A stretch of DNA of 55,294 nt from an uncultured Microbacteriaceae bacterium (GCA_937872445.1 CALMSL010000199.1:1-55294), one strand, 5' to 3'; shown: positions 15,250-24,297, counted from the first letter of the stretch. Translations and numbers: made by a program. The notes: generated from the sequence alone by a model not told the origin.

Positions 15250-17115
15250 ATGACCCTCACTGCCCCCCAGCGCACCGATCTCACGGGAGAGACCGCCATG
15301 GACGACCAGGTCCCCGTAATCCCCCAGAACGCCCCGCAGTCGGTCATCGCCTGGGTCAATGTCATCGCGAAGCTCACCAAACCCACCAGCATTCATTGGT
15401 GCGACGGATCCGCGCAGGAGTATGACGCGCTCACGCGGAAGATGATCGAGACCGGCACCCTCCTGCGGTTGAACCCCGAACACCGCCCGTACAGTTTCCT
15501 CGCCAGGAGCGACCCGAAGGATGTCGCACGAGTCGAGGCACGCACGTTCATTTGCTCCGAAGACCCCGACGACGCCGGCCCGACCAACAACTGGCGCGAT
15601 CCGAAAGAAATGCGCAATACCCTCACGGAACTGTTCGACGGCAGCATGCGCGGCAGGACGATGTACGTCATCCCCTTCTCGATGGGTCCGCTCGGCAGCC
15701 CGCTGGCAAAGCTGGGAGTACAGGTCACCGATTCCCCGTACGTCGTCGCCAGCATGGCCATCATGACCCGGATGGGCGCGAAGGCCCTCGACCTCATCGG
15801 GCCGAAGACCGAGTGGGTGCCCGCCGTGCACAGCGTCGGTGCTCCCCTCCTTGAGGGCGACAAGGATGTGCCGTGGCCGTCGAATGACACGAAATACATC
15901 TCGCACTTCCCGGAGAGCCGCGAAATCTGGTCATTCGGTTCCGCCTACGGGGGCAACGCGCTTCTCGCGAAGAAGTCCTTCGCGCTGCGCATCGCATCCG
16001 TGATCGCGCGCGACGAAGGCTGGCTTGCGGAGCACATGCTCATCCTCAAGGTCACGAACCCGCGAGGCCGGGTGTTCCACGTTGCCGCCGCCTTCCCGTC
16101 AGCCTGCGGCAAAACGAACCTCGCCATGATGCGGCCCTCCATCCCCGGATGGAAAGTTGAAACCATCGGCGACGACATCGCCTGGCTTCGCCCCGGCCCG
16201 GACGGGCGGCTGCGGGCCATCAACCCGGAGGCGGGCTTCTTCGGCGTGGCGCCGGGGACCAGCCCCACCACGAACGCCACCGCCGTCGACACCATTTGGG
16301 GTAACACCATCTTCACGAACGTCGCGCTGCGCGATGACGGCGACGTGTGGTGGGAGGGGCTCACCGAGAAGGCTCCCGACCATCTCACCGACTGGCAGGG
16401 TAACGACTGGACACCGGCATCCGGGACCCCTGCCGCCCACCCGAACTCCCGTTTCACCGTTTCCGCGCGGCAGGCGCCTTCGATCGCGGACTCGTGGGAC
16501 GACCCGAACGGCGTCGTGCTCGATGCGATCATTTTCGGCGGCCGCCGTGCCCACAATGTTCCCCTTGTCGTTGAGGCGCGCGACTGGGAGCACGGAGTCT
16601 TCATGGGAGCGAATATCTCCTCCGAACGCACCGCGGCAGCTGAAGGGAAAGTTGGGGAGCTGCGCCGCGACCCGTTCGCCATGATGCCGTTCTGCGGCTA
16701 CAACATGGCCGACCACTGGTCGCACTGGCTCGCCATGGGCGAGAGCCTGCGCAAGAACGCCGTGGTCCCGCGCATCTTCCAGGTGAACTGGTTCCGGAAA
16801 GGGGAGGATGGCCGATTCCTGTGGCCGGGTTTCGCCGAGAACTCCCGCGTTCTGGCGTGGATCCTCGATCGCGTGGACGGTCAGGTTGGAGCGACGGACA
16901 CCCCGATCGGCATGGTTCCGCGGGACGGCGGCATCGACCGAACCGGGATTGACGTGTCAGACGAGGATTGGGCCGAACTTTTCGCGATCGATCGCGACGC
17001 GTGGCTCGATGAGCTCGCCAGCACGGAGGAGTTTCTTCGCACCTTCGGCGACCGGCTGCCCGCCGCTCTGCCGAACCAGTTGCAGGATATTCGGGGTCGG
17101 CTGGAAAAGGAGTAA
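15250..17115 (+). CDS. pckG: Phosphoenolpyruvate carboxykinase (GTP)
   Basis: This 621-residue enzyme converts oxaloacetate and GTP to PEP, CO2 and GDP, the entry step of gluconeogenesis. Clear family motifs are the P-loop segment Phe-Pro-Ser-Ala-Cys-Gly-Lys-Thr-Asn with active-site Cys286 and Lys288, the metal/substrate segment Gly-Asp-Asp-Ile-Ala-Trp, and the guanine-binding region Pro-Phe-Cys-Gly-Tyr-Asn-Met. The length is normal for PckG. AGGAGAG stands five bases before ATG 15250. A second in-frame ATG 16 codons later has no better context. The neighbouring RamB-like regulator suggests acetate/propionate-linked control. Confidence 0.97.
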   Translation: MTLTAPQRTDLTGETAMDDQVPVIPQNAPQSVIAWVNVIAKLTKPTSIHWCDGSAQEYDALTRKMIETGTLLRLNPEHRPYSFLARSDPKDVARVEARTFICSEDPDDAGPTNNWRDPKEMRNTLTELFDGSMRGRTMYVIPFSMGPLGSPLAKLGVQVTDSPYVVASMAIMTRMGAKALDLIGPKTEWVPAVHSVGAPLLEGDKDVPWPSNDTKYISHFPESREIWSFGSAYGGNALLAKKSFALRIASVIARDEGWLAEHMLILKVTNPRGRVFHVAAAFPSACGKTNLAMMRPSIPGWKVETIGDDIAWLRPGPDGRLRAINPEAGFFGVAPGTSPTTNATAVDTIWGNTIFTNVALRDDGDVWWEGLTEKAPDHLTDWQGNDWTPASGTPAAHPNSRFTVSARQAPSIADSWDDPNGVVLDAIIFGGRRAHNVPLVVEARDWEHGVFMGANISSERTAAAEGKVGELRRDPFAMMPFCGYNMADHWSHWLAMGESLRKNAVVPRIFQVNWFRKGEDGRFLWPGFAENSRVLAWILDRVDGQVGATDTPIGMVPRDGGIDRTGIDVSDEDWAELFAIDRDAWLDELASTEEFLRTFGDRLPAALPNQLQDIRGRLEKE

Positions 17116-17308
17116 GCCCTCGCAGGCTCGGTCGACGCTCGGTTCGCGCAATCGCCGTGCGATGGCCCTAGTTCCACCGCGCACACCCAACGTTCTGGGC
17201 GACTTCTTCGTCTAAGTAGGTATGACCAGCCTTTCGCCTTCCGTGCGCGCTGCCGCCCTCTTTCCCGTGCGGGCAGACAGAATGGAAGCGGCGAAAAGGA
17301 GGCTGCCG

Positions 17309-17860
17309 GTGGAGGACCATTCTTCGGCCAGCCCGGCCGCGCAATCCTGGGAACAGGTCGTCAGCCAGCTCGTCGCGGAGCGCGGCCCCGCCCTGGAGCG
17401 GTACGCGCTGCTCCTGTGCGGCAATGCGGATGACGCGGCGGATCTCGTGCAGGACGCCCTCGTGAAGACCTTTGGTCGGCTGCGCAACGGATTCACGGTG
17501 ACCAGCGCGGAAGCCTACGTGCGAAAGGCGGTCCTCAACACGTACCTCGACCGCGGCAGGAGGCAATCCCGGTGGCGGCGCATCGCCCACCTCGATGTGG
17601 CGCCCGACAGTCAGGAGTCGGAGTCCCCCTCGACGGAACGCCGACTCGACCTTCTGGCTCAGCTGCACCTTCTCTCTCCGCGCGAACGGGCGAGCGTCGT
17701 GCTGCGCTATTACGAGGATCTGAAGGTCGACGACATCAGCGAGAGCCTCGGCATCAGCTCCGGCGCAGTCAAGCGTTACCTGAGCGATGCTCTCGCGAAG
17801 CTCGCGGTTTCGCTCACCGATGAGGATCCCCTGGACGACGGAGGCCGACGTGCGCACTGA
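17309..17860 (+). CDS. ECF RNA polymerase sigma factor (SigE/sigma-70 family)
   Basis: The 183-residue protein has sigma region 2 (Ala-Asp-Asp-Ala-Ala-Asp-Leu-Val-Gln-Asp-Ala-Leu-Val-Lys-Thr-Phe) and region 4 (Leu-Ser-Pro-Arg-Glu-Arg-Ala, then Asp-Asp-Ile-Ser-Glu-Ser-Leu-Gly-Ile-Ser-Ser-Gly-Ala-Val-Lys-Arg). The frame is open from ATG 17222, but GTG 17309 is chosen because AGGAGG (17297-17302) sits six bases before it and the protein then begins just before the region 2 fold. The next gene overlaps it by 11 bp and encodes a one-pass membrane protein, the usual position for an anti-sigma factor. Confidence 0.9.
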   Translation: MEDHSSASPAAQSWEQVVSQLVAERGPALERYALLLCGNADDAADLVQDALVKTFGRLRNGFTVTSAEAYVRKAVLNTYLDRGRRQSRWRRIAHLDVAPDSQESESPSTERRLDLLAQLHLLSPRERASVVLRYYEDLKVDDISESLGISSGAVKRYLSDALAKLAVSLTDEDPLDDGGRRAH

Positions 17861-18623
17861 ATCCGAGCTTCGCGACGAGCTACAACGGTCGATACCGAGG
17901 TCGGCATCGCGGATCGACGCCGATGCGATCATCCGGAAGGCGAAGGCTCGCCGAGCCCCGCGCCAGGTCGCTTTCGGATCCGTGGCTGTGCTCGCCGTCG
18001 CCGGTTTCGTTGTGCTGGGCACCTCGGCGCTCCCCTCCCTGTTCCCGAGTTCGACCGGGGCTTCCGACTCTGCGGGGATGTCTGCACCCGAATCCTCGAT
18101 AACGGAGAAGAACGGCGACCATTTCGGTGCGGCCCAATCCGACGCGAACCGTGTTCTCACTGGTCAATGCGGCAGGGCCGCAGTTTCTCCCCCACCCAGC
18201 TCTCTCGGCCTGACCCTGACGCCGTCCTTCCCGACTCCTGTGTCTCGCGGCAGTCAACCGGTGACCGGAACGGTCACACTGACGAATACGGGAACATCGC
18301 CGGTGCGCGGTTCCACATCCTTCGAGCCGGTGATCGAACTGGCCCGGAATGGCATGACGGTCTGGCACACCAGCGGTGCGGCGCCGTCCCCCGGACGTCT
18401 GATCGACCTCGCGCCGGGCGAATCGACGACGTATTCGGCGAGTTTCACACCGGTGGAGTGCACGTCAGAGGACGAAACCGGCATCCGGTTCCGCGATAAC
18501 CTGCCGCCGCTCGATTTCGGCGACGTGACCCTGACCGCAGCGATCCAGTTCATTCCCGACGGCGCCACGGGAGAGGAAGCCGTCATCATTTCCGGTCCGC
18601 CGCAAACCATAACGCTGCGCTGA
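17850..18623 (+). CDS. Membrane-anchored extracytoplasmic protein paired with the ECF sigma factor
   Basis: From GTG 17850 (GGAGG five bases upstream) this is a 257-residue protein. It has a short polar cytoplasmic segment (residues 1-38), one membrane helix (about 39-62, with Val-Leu-Ala-Val-Ala-Gly-Phe-Val-Val-Leu), a Ser/Thr/Pro linker and an extracellular beta-rich domain. That domain has CARDB-like features (Val-Thr-Leu-Thr-Asn-Thr-Gly-Thr-Ser-Pro-Val) and two cysteines. Position and topology fit an anti-sigma factor, but no zinc-binding HxxxCxxC motif is present, so that role is only inferred. Confidence 0.7.
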   Translation: MRTESELRDELQRSIPRSASRIDADAIIRKAKARRAPRQVAFGSVAVLAVAGFVVLGTSALPSLFPSSTGASDSAGMSAPESSITEKNGDHFGAAQSDANRVLTGQCGRAAVSPPPSSLGLTLTPSFPTPVSRGSQPVTGTVTLTNTGTSPVRGSTSFEPVIELARNGMTVWHTSGAAPSPGRLIDLAPGESTTYSASFTPVECTSEDETGIRFRDNLPPLDFGDVTLTAAIQFIPDGATGEEAVIISGPPQTITLR

Positions 18624-18659
18624 GCCTCGCCACGATCCGGGGCCGGGACATTAAACGCG

Positions 18660-18693
18660 ACAATCGCTGCCACAACGTTGGGGCAGCGATTGT
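18660..18693. terminator. Bidirectional stem-loop terminator
   Basis: A perfect 12-bp inverted repeat, ACAATCGCTGCC (18660-18671) and GGCAGCGATTGT (18682-18693), with a 10-nt loop lies between two convergent genes. The stem has no long T-run but contains A/T at its base on both strands. It is placed to end the sigma operon from the left and the membrane-protein gene from the right. Confidence 0.7.
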
Positions 18694-18711
18694 GCGTTGT
18701 CTCTGAACGAT

Positions 18712-19266
18712 CTACTTCTTGTTGAGGAGGTAGAGCAATCCAGTCAGGGCCACAACGATAGCGAAGATGAGCCCGATGACCCAACTCGCGAGCGCCGCGA
18801 CTCCGCCGACAGTGCCGAGGAAGTACAGCAGCGCCAGGAGAAAGACGAGCCACATGGCCCACTTGGCCAGCCCTCTCGCAACACCCTTCTGCATGATGGC
18901 GATGGCCGCCAGGAGCGTGCCGACCACCACGAGGACGGCGGTCACCCAGCCGAGTGCCCCGTCAACCATCCCGCCGAACGCGGGCACCAATGCCCACAGC
19001 AGCGTGCCGATCGCAGCGGCCCAGAGACCGACCTTGCCGAGCATGCTGTTTCCCACCGCACCGTTCGAGCCGGTCTGGCCCCAGGCAACGAGGAAGAAGC
19101 CGATTGCGACAATGACCAGGCCGATGATGCCGAGCCACTTCACAACGTCTCCGGAGACTCCGGCCTGGCCGAGCACGACTCCCAGCAGCCAGAGGAGTCC
19201 TCCGACCAGAAGTCCGCCGCCGCCGTACAGTCGCCAGTTGGCGGTGTCTTTGTCAACATTTGACAT
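18712..19266 (-). CDS. Hypothetical multi-pass membrane protein
   Basis: From ATG 19266 (AAAGGAA six bases upstream) the protein has 184 residues and about six hydrophobic helices separated by short Gly/Lys loops, ending Leu-Leu-Asn-Lys-Lys. The N-terminus is short and polar (Ser-Asn-Val-Asp-Lys-Asp-Thr). The frame is open further upstream to 19575, but that part lacks hydrophobic or family features. I do not recognise the family. It is divergent from pspA across a 250-bp gap and might share envelope-stress control with it, but no repeat connecting them was found. Confidence 0.7.
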   Translation of the reverse strand: MSNVDKDTANWRLYGGGGLLVGGLLWLLGVVLGQAGVSGDVVKWLGIIGLVIVAIGFFLVAWGQTGSNGAVGNSMLGKVGLWAAAIGTLLWALVPAFGGMVDGALGWVTAVLVVVGTLLAAIAIMQKGVARGLAKWAMWLVFLLALLYFLGTVGGVAALASWVIGLIFAIVVALTGLLYLLNKK

Positions 19267-19519
19267 AGTTGATTCCTTTTCCTTTTGGGAAATCATCACG
19301 GCCACCGTGACCGTGACGCGCCCTATCATGGCAGCCCCTCCACTCGCCTGTAAATGGAACACGCACTTAAACCTTGGATTAGCCTGAGAAACTGAATATT
19401 CCCAGCGTATTTGCGGGAAAGCCTCACCGTGGCGGGATTGGGCTGGGATGCTTTCGCTGGCAGGGAGTGCTCCACTACCGTGGGAAGACACCATTGACGC
19501 TCTAAAGACAAGGAACACC

Positions 19520-20257
19520 ATGGTAAAGCAATCCATTTTCGGCAGGATCGCGCAGTTGGCGAAAGCCAACATCAATGCGCTGCTCGACTCCGCAGAAGAC
19601 CCCGCAATGATGCTCGACCAGATGGTGCGCGACTACACCAACAACATTGCCGAGGCCGAGAGCGCGATCGCCCAGACCATCGGGAACCTTCGGCTTCTCG
19701 AGCAGGATCACGCCGAGGACGTCGCCAACGCGCAGGACTGGGGCAACAAGGCGCTCGCCGCCAGCCGCAAGGGCGACGAGTTGCGTGCAGCGGGCAACGC
19801 CGTGGATGCCGACAAGTTCGACAACCTGGCGAAGGTCGCCCTTGGACGCCAGCTCGCGGCGGAGAAGGAAGCGAAGGCCGCGGAGCCCACCATCGCCAGC
19901 CAGACCGAGGTCGTGGACAAGCTCAAGAAGGGCCTCGACGGCATGCGGGGCAAGTTGAACGAGCTGTCGTCCAAGCGCGACGAACTCATCGCCCGGGCGA
20001 AGACGGCGAGCGCGCAGCAGCAGGTCATGGATGCAATGAAGAGCATCGATCTTCTGGACCCGACGAGCGAGATCAGCAGATTCGAAGAGAAGATCCGCCG
20101 GGAAGAGGCGAAGGTTCTCGGCCAGCAGGAACTGGCCGCATCGAGCCTCGACGCCCAGTTCGAGCAACTCGCCGACAGCGACAAGGAGATCGAAGTGGAC
20201 GCGCGGCTGGCCGCCCTTAAAGCGGGCGGAGACCCGCAGAAGGCCGTCACGTCCTGA
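19520..20257 (+). CDS. pspA: PspA/IM30 family phage-shock protein
   Basis: The 245-residue protein is an almost uninterrupted coiled coil with the PspA opening: Ile-Phe-Gly-Arg-Ile-Ala-Gln-Leu-Ala-Lys-Ala-Asn-Ile-Asn-Ala-Leu-Leu-Asp, then Glu-Asp-Pro-Ala-Met-Met-Leu-Asp-Gln. It ends with an acidic helix (Asp-Lys-Glu-Ile-Glu-Val-Asp). PspA forms oligomers on the inner face of the membrane and preserves membrane integrity under stress. ATG 19520 has AAGGAA four bases upstream and gives the amphipathic N-terminal helix. No PspF or PspB/C partner gene is seen nearby, in keeping with actinobacteria. Confidence 0.93.
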   Translation: MVKQSIFGRIAQLAKANINALLDSAEDPAMMLDQMVRDYTNNIAEAESAIAQTIGNLRLLEQDHAEDVANAQDWGNKALAASRKGDELRAAGNAVDADKFDNLAKVALGRQLAAEKEAKAAEPTIASQTEVVDKLKKGLDGMRGKLNELSSKRDELIARAKTASAQQQVMDAMKSIDLLDPTSEISRFEEKIRREEAKVLGQQELAASSLDAQFEQLADSDKEIEVDARLAALKAGGDPQKAVTS

Positions 20258-20272
20258 GCGTATTCTCGTCCG

Positions 20273-21112
20273 ATGGACGTGAATTTTCTCGTCGCGCCGC
20301 AGTGGCAGGGCTCTGGTTCGACCAGGGCCCTGCAACTCGGTGACGGGGCCGAGGCTATCCGGGGCGACCTGCCGGCGTCGCGCACCACGGTCGTTCCGAT
20401 ACCGCTGGGTGCGGGCGAGGGACTCGGCAGCGGCGTCCGCAGAATTACCGCGATCCAGTCAGTGCGCGACCGCATCGCAGAGGCCCTGGCCGGCATCGAC
20501 GGGCCCGTTGTCACGATCGGCGGCGACTGCGGCGTCGACCTCGCCGCCATCGCGCACTCGCACGAGGCTCACCCCGACGATCTTGCCCTCGTGTGGTTCG
20601 ATGCGCACCCGGACGCCAACACTCCGGAGAGCTCGACGAGCGGCGCGTTCCACGGGATGGTCCTGCGCACCGCCGTGGGTGATGGATTCCCTTCGCTGGT
20701 CCCGGACCTGCCGGTACCCGCAGAGCGCGTGGTCCTCGTCGGGACGAGAGCTTTCGACGAACCGGAGGCGGAGTGGATCGCCGGTCGCGGCATCCGGGTG
20801 ATCGGGCCGTCCGAGCTCACCGCCGAGTCGCTCGTCGCAGCGATTGAAGCAACGGGTGCCAGCGCGGTTCACGTGCACATCGATCTGGACGTGCTCGACC
20901 CGGCCGAATTCTCCTCTCTCGGGTTTCCCGAACCGTTTGGCGTGACCGTCGCCTCCCTCCTCGACGCGATCCGCGCGGTGACGACCCGCTTCGAGCTGGC
21001 CGGCGCGGCCATTTGCGAGTTCGCCCCGCCAAGCCCGGAGGCAGCTTCGGACGATCTGCCGACGATTCTGCGCATCGTGGGGGCACTCACCGCGGAATCC
21101 GGGCCGGCCTGA
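20273..21112 (+). CDS. Arginase/agmatinase-family (ureohydrolase) protein
   Basis: The 279-residue protein has the binuclear manganese motifs of ureohydrolases: Gly-Gly-Asp-Cys-Gly-Val-Asp in place of GGDHS, Asp-Ala-His-Pro-Asp-Ala-Asn, Phe-His-Gly-Met, and His-Ile-Asp-Leu-Asp-Val-Leu-Asp-Pro. In the first motif His is replaced by Cys, which occurs in some divergent members and could change metal loading. The likely activity is hydrolysis of a guanidino compound, but the substrate is not clear. TATTCT (20261-20266) lies six bases before ATG 20273, with no ribosome site, so it may be leaderless although it follows the pspA stop by only 15 bp. Confidence 0.88.
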   Translation: MDVNFLVAPQWQGSGSTRALQLGDGAEAIRGDLPASRTTVVPIPLGAGEGLGSGVRRITAIQSVRDRIAEALAGIDGPVVTIGGDCGVDLAAIAHSHEAHPDDLALVWFDAHPDANTPESSTSGAFHGMVLRTAVGDGFPSLVPDLPVPAERVVLVGTRAFDEPEAEWIAGRGIRVIGPSELTAESLVAAIEATGASAVHVHIDLDVLDPAEFSSLGFPEPFGVTVASLLDAIRAVTTRFELAGAAICEFAPPSPEAASDDLPTILRIVGALTAESGPA

Positions 21113-21154
21113 CGCGGCTGTGCCTCATCCCGCCAGCACGCGTAGCCTCGTGGA

Positions 21155-22585
21155 ATGAAGAATTACGACGTCATTGTGATCGGCGCGGGTTCCACGGGAG
21201 AAAACGTGGCCGATCGAGCAAAGGCCGGCGGCCTGAGCGTTGTCATCATGGAGAGCGAGCTCGTGGGGGGCGAATGCTCCTATTGGGCGTGCATGCCGTC
21301 GAAAGCGCTGCTGCGCAGCGGTACTGCATTGCGCGCCGCCAGACGCGTCGGTGGTTCGCGGGAGGCGGTGACCGGCGAACTCGACGTGGCCGCGGTGTTC
21401 GCGCGGCGCGATTCGACGGTGCATGACTGGAGCGACGCGAGCCAGGTGAAGTGGCTCGATTCCGTCGGCGTCGACCTCGTCCGCGGCGAGGCCCGCATCA
21501 CCGGAGACCGCGAGGTCACAGTGGTTGGCGCGGATGGCTTCGAGGAGACCTATCGCGCGCGCCACGCGGTCGCCGTCTGCACCGGCTCTGCCGCTCTGCT
21601 CCCGGACATCCCCGGCCTGCGCGAAGCGAAACCGTGGACGAGCCGGGAAGCGGTCAGCGCGAAGGTCGCCCCGGATCGACTGGCCATCCTGGGCGGCGGT
21701 GTTGTGGGCGTCGAGATGGCGACCGCATACGCGGGATTCGGCACCGAAGTGACCCTCATCGCCCGCAGTGGACTGCTGAGCAAGGAAGAGCCGTTCGCGG
21801 GAGAACTCGTCGCCACAGGGCTTGAAGGTCTCGGCGCAACCGTGCTCACCGGGGTGTCGCCGACAGCAGTGGCCAGAACGGGGGCGGATGTCGTGATCGA
21901 GCTGGACGACGGTACGAGCATCGCCGCCGACGAGGTGCTCGTGGCCACCGGCCGCATCCCGCGCACGGCGGGACTCGGACTCGAGCGTGTCACCCTGAAC
22001 GATGGCGGTACCCTGCACGACGGCGAATGGCTCGACGTTGACGACACCATGCGGGTTCGCGGCTCCGACTGGCTGTATGCGGTCGGCGATGTGAACCACC
22101 GCGTTCTTCTCACGCATCAGGGAAAGTACCAGGCGAGGGCGGCCGGCGACGTGATCGCGGCGCGGGCTAACGGCCTCGTGATCGACAATGGCGCGTGGGG
22201 ACGCCACGCGGCTACCGCCGATCACGAGGCCGTCCCCCAGGTCACGTTCAGCGAACCGGAGGTTGCCTCGGTCGGACTCACGGAAGCCGCGGCGCGCGAG
22301 GCCGGCTACGACAATATCCGGGCCGTCGACTACAACCTGGGGTGGGTGGCGGGGGCGAGCCTCCACGCGGAGAAATACCGTGGCCGGGCGCGCATGGTGG
22401 TCGATGAGAACCGGGGCGTCGTGATCGGGGCAACCTTCGTCGGGCAGGATGTCGCCGAATTGCTGCACGCGGCGACCGTCACGATAGTGGGCGAAGTCCC
22501 GATCGGCCGGCTGTGGCATGCGGTGCCGGCGTACCCGACCATGAACGAAGTGTGGTTGCGCCTCCTCGAGGCATATCGCGGTTAG
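21155..22585 (+). CDS. FAD-dependent pyridine nucleotide-disulfide oxidoreductase (class I, dihydrolipoamide dehydrogenase/mercuric reductase-like)
   Basis: The 476-residue flavoprotein begins Val-Ile-Val-Ile-Gly-Ala-Gly-Ser-Thr-Gly (FAD site). It has redox Cys41 and Cys46 in Gly-Glu-Cys-Ser-Tyr-Trp-Ala-Cys-Met-Pro-Ser-Lys, the second nucleotide fold Leu-Gly-Gly-Gly-Val-Val-Gly-Val-Glu, and Tyr-Ala-Val-Gly-Asp-Val-Asn. The C-terminal dimer region lacks the canonical His-x-x-x-x-Glu-Ala of lipoamide dehydrogenase; Leu-Leu-His-Ala-Ala-Thr is visible instead. It may be mycothione reductase-like, an NAD(P)H quinone reductase or another disulfide reductase. TAGCCT six bases before the ATG suggests leaderless expression. 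Confidence 0.9.
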   Translation: MKNYDVIVIGAGSTGENVADRAKAGGLSVVIMESELVGGECSYWACMPSKALLRSGTALRAARRVGGSREAVTGELDVAAVFARRDSTVHDWSDASQVKWLDSVGVDLVRGEARITGDREVTVVGADGFEETYRARHAVAVCTGSAALLPDIPGLREAKPWTSREAVSAKVAPDRLAILGGGVVGVEMATAYAGFGTEVTLIARSGLLSKEEPFAGELVATGLEGLGATVLTGVSPTAVARTGADVVIELDDGTSIAADEVLVATGRIPRTAGLGLERVTLNDGGTLHDGEWLDVDDTMRVRGSDWLYAVGDVNHRVLLTHQGKYQARAAGDVIAARANGLVIDNGAWGRHAATADHEAVPQVTFSEPEVASVGLTEAAAREAGYDNIRAVDYNLGWVAGASLHAEKYRGRARMVVDENRGVVIGATFVGQDVAELLHAATVTIVGEVPIGRLWHAVPAYPTMNEVWLRLLEAYRG

Positions 22586-23808
22586 AGGCTCCCGTACACG
22601 CCGAGCAGCGCGGTCGCGGACGCGGCCCAGGTGTAGCCGAGGGCGTGGTCGCGGGCGGATGCAGACAGCGCCGCGAGAAGCTGCTCATCGTCGAGCAGTC
22701 GGGCGATGGTGGCCCCCCACGCGACGGGGTCACGCGAATCGACCAGCACCCCGGACACTCCTTCGGACACCGACTCGAGCATCCCGCTCCCCCGGAATGC
22801 AATGACCGGCGTGCCGCTCGCTGCGGATTCCAGAGCCACAAGGCCGAACGTTTCGCTGTGCGACGTGACGAGCGTCAGCGCTGCCGCTGCGAACAACTGC
22901 GCCAGCTCGGTCCGGTTGAGTGCGCCCGCGAACCGAACGTCCTGACCGATACCGAGTTCTTCGGCGAGTGCCCGAAGGCCCGAAGCGTACCCTTCATCTC
23001 CCGGGGTCGCCTCGCCGACGACGACGAGAACCGGCGCACGGCCGCGCCGCGCGTGCACGGCCGCGAGCGCGCGGAGAGCGAGTTCCTGATCCTTGAGCGG
23101 CTGGATGCGGCCGACGACGACGAGAATGGGCCGGTCTGGACCGATCGCCAGATCTGCCCTCACCCGCGCCTGCGCTTCCGAGCGGTTCGGGCGGAACAGG
23201 TCGACGTCGACCCCAGGCGGAATCACCCAGACCCGCTTCGCCGGCGCACGAACCGAGTCGATCAGAAAGGTGGCCTCCGCGGCCGATCCGGCGACGATGG
23301 CGGTTGCCTGACTTGCCAGATACGCCTCCGACTGGACGCGGCGATCCGGCTCGCGCGCAGCTCCGGGCGCCGCGAGGCTGTTCTTCATTGCGGCGAGCGT
23401 GTGAAAGCTCTGCACAAACGGAACTCCGAATTCCAGAGCAACCGGGAGTGTTGCGATTCCACTCAACCAGTAGTGGGCGTGAATCACCTCGAAGCCGGAA
23501 TTCGGCCGCGCAGCCAGGGCGGCGACGGCCTCGCCGAACTCGTCTGACACCGACGCCAGGTCCTCTTTGCGAATTGGCCCTCGCGGTCCGGCCGCAATTT
23601 CGTGCAGCGTGATCCCCGGTTCGAGCTGCGTTTCGGATGGGGGTCCCGCGGCCCGGGTGAGCAAGTCGACTTCGACGCCGCGGTGCGCGAGCTCGCTCGC
23701 GAGTGAACTCAGGGCGACGTTCATTCCACCGGCGTTGCCCGTGCCCGGCTGCGCAGTCGGAGAGGTGTGCATCGACACCAGTGCGATGCGATGGGGGATG
23801 CCGGGCAT
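22582..23808 (-). CDS. mshA: GT4 glycosyltransferase, MshA-like
   Basis: From ATG 23808 the protein has 408 residues. The N-terminal donor/acceptor domain opens with His-Thr-Ser-Pro-Thr-Ala-Gln-Pro-Gly-Thr-Gly-Asn-Ala-Gly-Gly-Met-Asn-Val. This closely matches the MshA motif for 1-L-inositol-1-phosphate N-acetylglucosamine transfer, the first step of mycothiol synthesis. Also present are His-Ala-His-Tyr-Trp-Leu-Ser-Gly, Gly-Arg-Ile-Gln-Pro-Leu-Lys and the UDP-sugar motif Ser-Glu-Thr-Phe-Gly-Leu-Val-Ala-Leu-Glu. A sucrose- or trehalose-phosphate-type GT4 enzyme is the alternative. It converges with the flavoprotein gene by a 4-bp overlap; a mycothiol-linked reductase there would fit. Confidence 0.78.
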   Translation of the reverse strand: MPGIPHRIALVSMHTSPTAQPGTGNAGGMNVALSSLASELAHRGVEVDLLTRAAGPPSETQLEPGITLHEIAAGPRGPIRKEDLASVSDEFGEAVAALAARPNSGFEVIHAHYWLSGIATLPVALEFGVPFVQSFHTLAAMKNSLAAPGAAREPDRRVQSEAYLASQATAIVAGSAAEATFLIDSVRAPAKRVWVIPPGVDVDLFRPNRSEAQARVRADLAIGPDRPILVVVGRIQPLKDQELALRALAAVHARRGRAPVLVVVGEATPGDEGYASGLRALAEELGIGQDVRFAGALNRTELAQLFAAAALTLVTSHSETFGLVALESAASGTPVIAFRGSGMLESVSEGVSGVLVDSRDPVAWGATIARLLDDEQLLAALSASARDHALGYTWAASATALLGVYGSL

Positions 23809-23865
23809 GCCAACACTGTATTGCCTCTGCCGCGCACACCGCCGGGAGATGCTAGAACAGTCAGC

Positions 23866-24297
23866 ATGGCTACTGCCGCCTCCCGGTTCGAGCGCGCGGC
23901 GCAAGCGTTCGTGCGGCGCGCGTCGGGTGTTCGGTGGCTGCGCGCGGTGGTGCTCAGCCCAATCGTCGCGCGGCCGGGCTATTGGTTTGCGACTCTGTGC
24001 GGTCTGGTGTGGGGAACGGTACTGAGTCTCGGCCGCATCCGGCCCCAGGGTGGAGTGATCGTGGCGAGGAAGTGCCCCCGCTGGGCCTTCGGCCGTGGCG
24101 GTACGACCATCGGCGCGGTGTTCTTCACGAACAATGCCCTCTCTGAAAGCATCCTGGCGCACGAAGCGGTGCATCGCGCCCAGTGGAAGAGGTATGGCCT
24201 CGCGCTCATCCCCCTTTACATCGCGGCCGGCCGCGCCGGCGCCACGAACCGTTTCGAGATCGAGGCGGGGCTCGAGCGTGGCGGTTACATTTCGTAG
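23866..24297 (+). CDS. Small membrane-associated protein with an HExxH motif
   Basis: From ATG 23866 the protein has 143 residues. A basic N-terminal helix leads to a hydrophobic segment at about residues 38-55 (Trp-Phe-Ala-Thr-Leu-Cys-Gly-Leu-Val-Trp-Gly). Near residue 104 lies Leu-Ala-His-Glu-Ala-Val-His-Arg-Ala-Gln-Trp, which contains the zinc-metalloprotease signature HExxH. About 30 residues on, Asn-Arg-Phe-Glu-Ile-Glu-Ala supplies a candidate third ligand Glu, as in gluzincins. I do not recognise a named family. It is transcribed divergently from mshA and convergently overlaps the amidase gene by 13 bp. Confidence 0.7.
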   Translation: MATAASRFERAAQAFVRRASGVRWLRAVVLSPIVARPGYWFATLCGLVWGTVLSLGRIRPQGGVIVARKCPRWAFGRGGTTIGAVFFTNNALSESILAHEAVHRAQWKRYGLALIPLYIAAGRAGATNRFEIEAGLERGGYIS

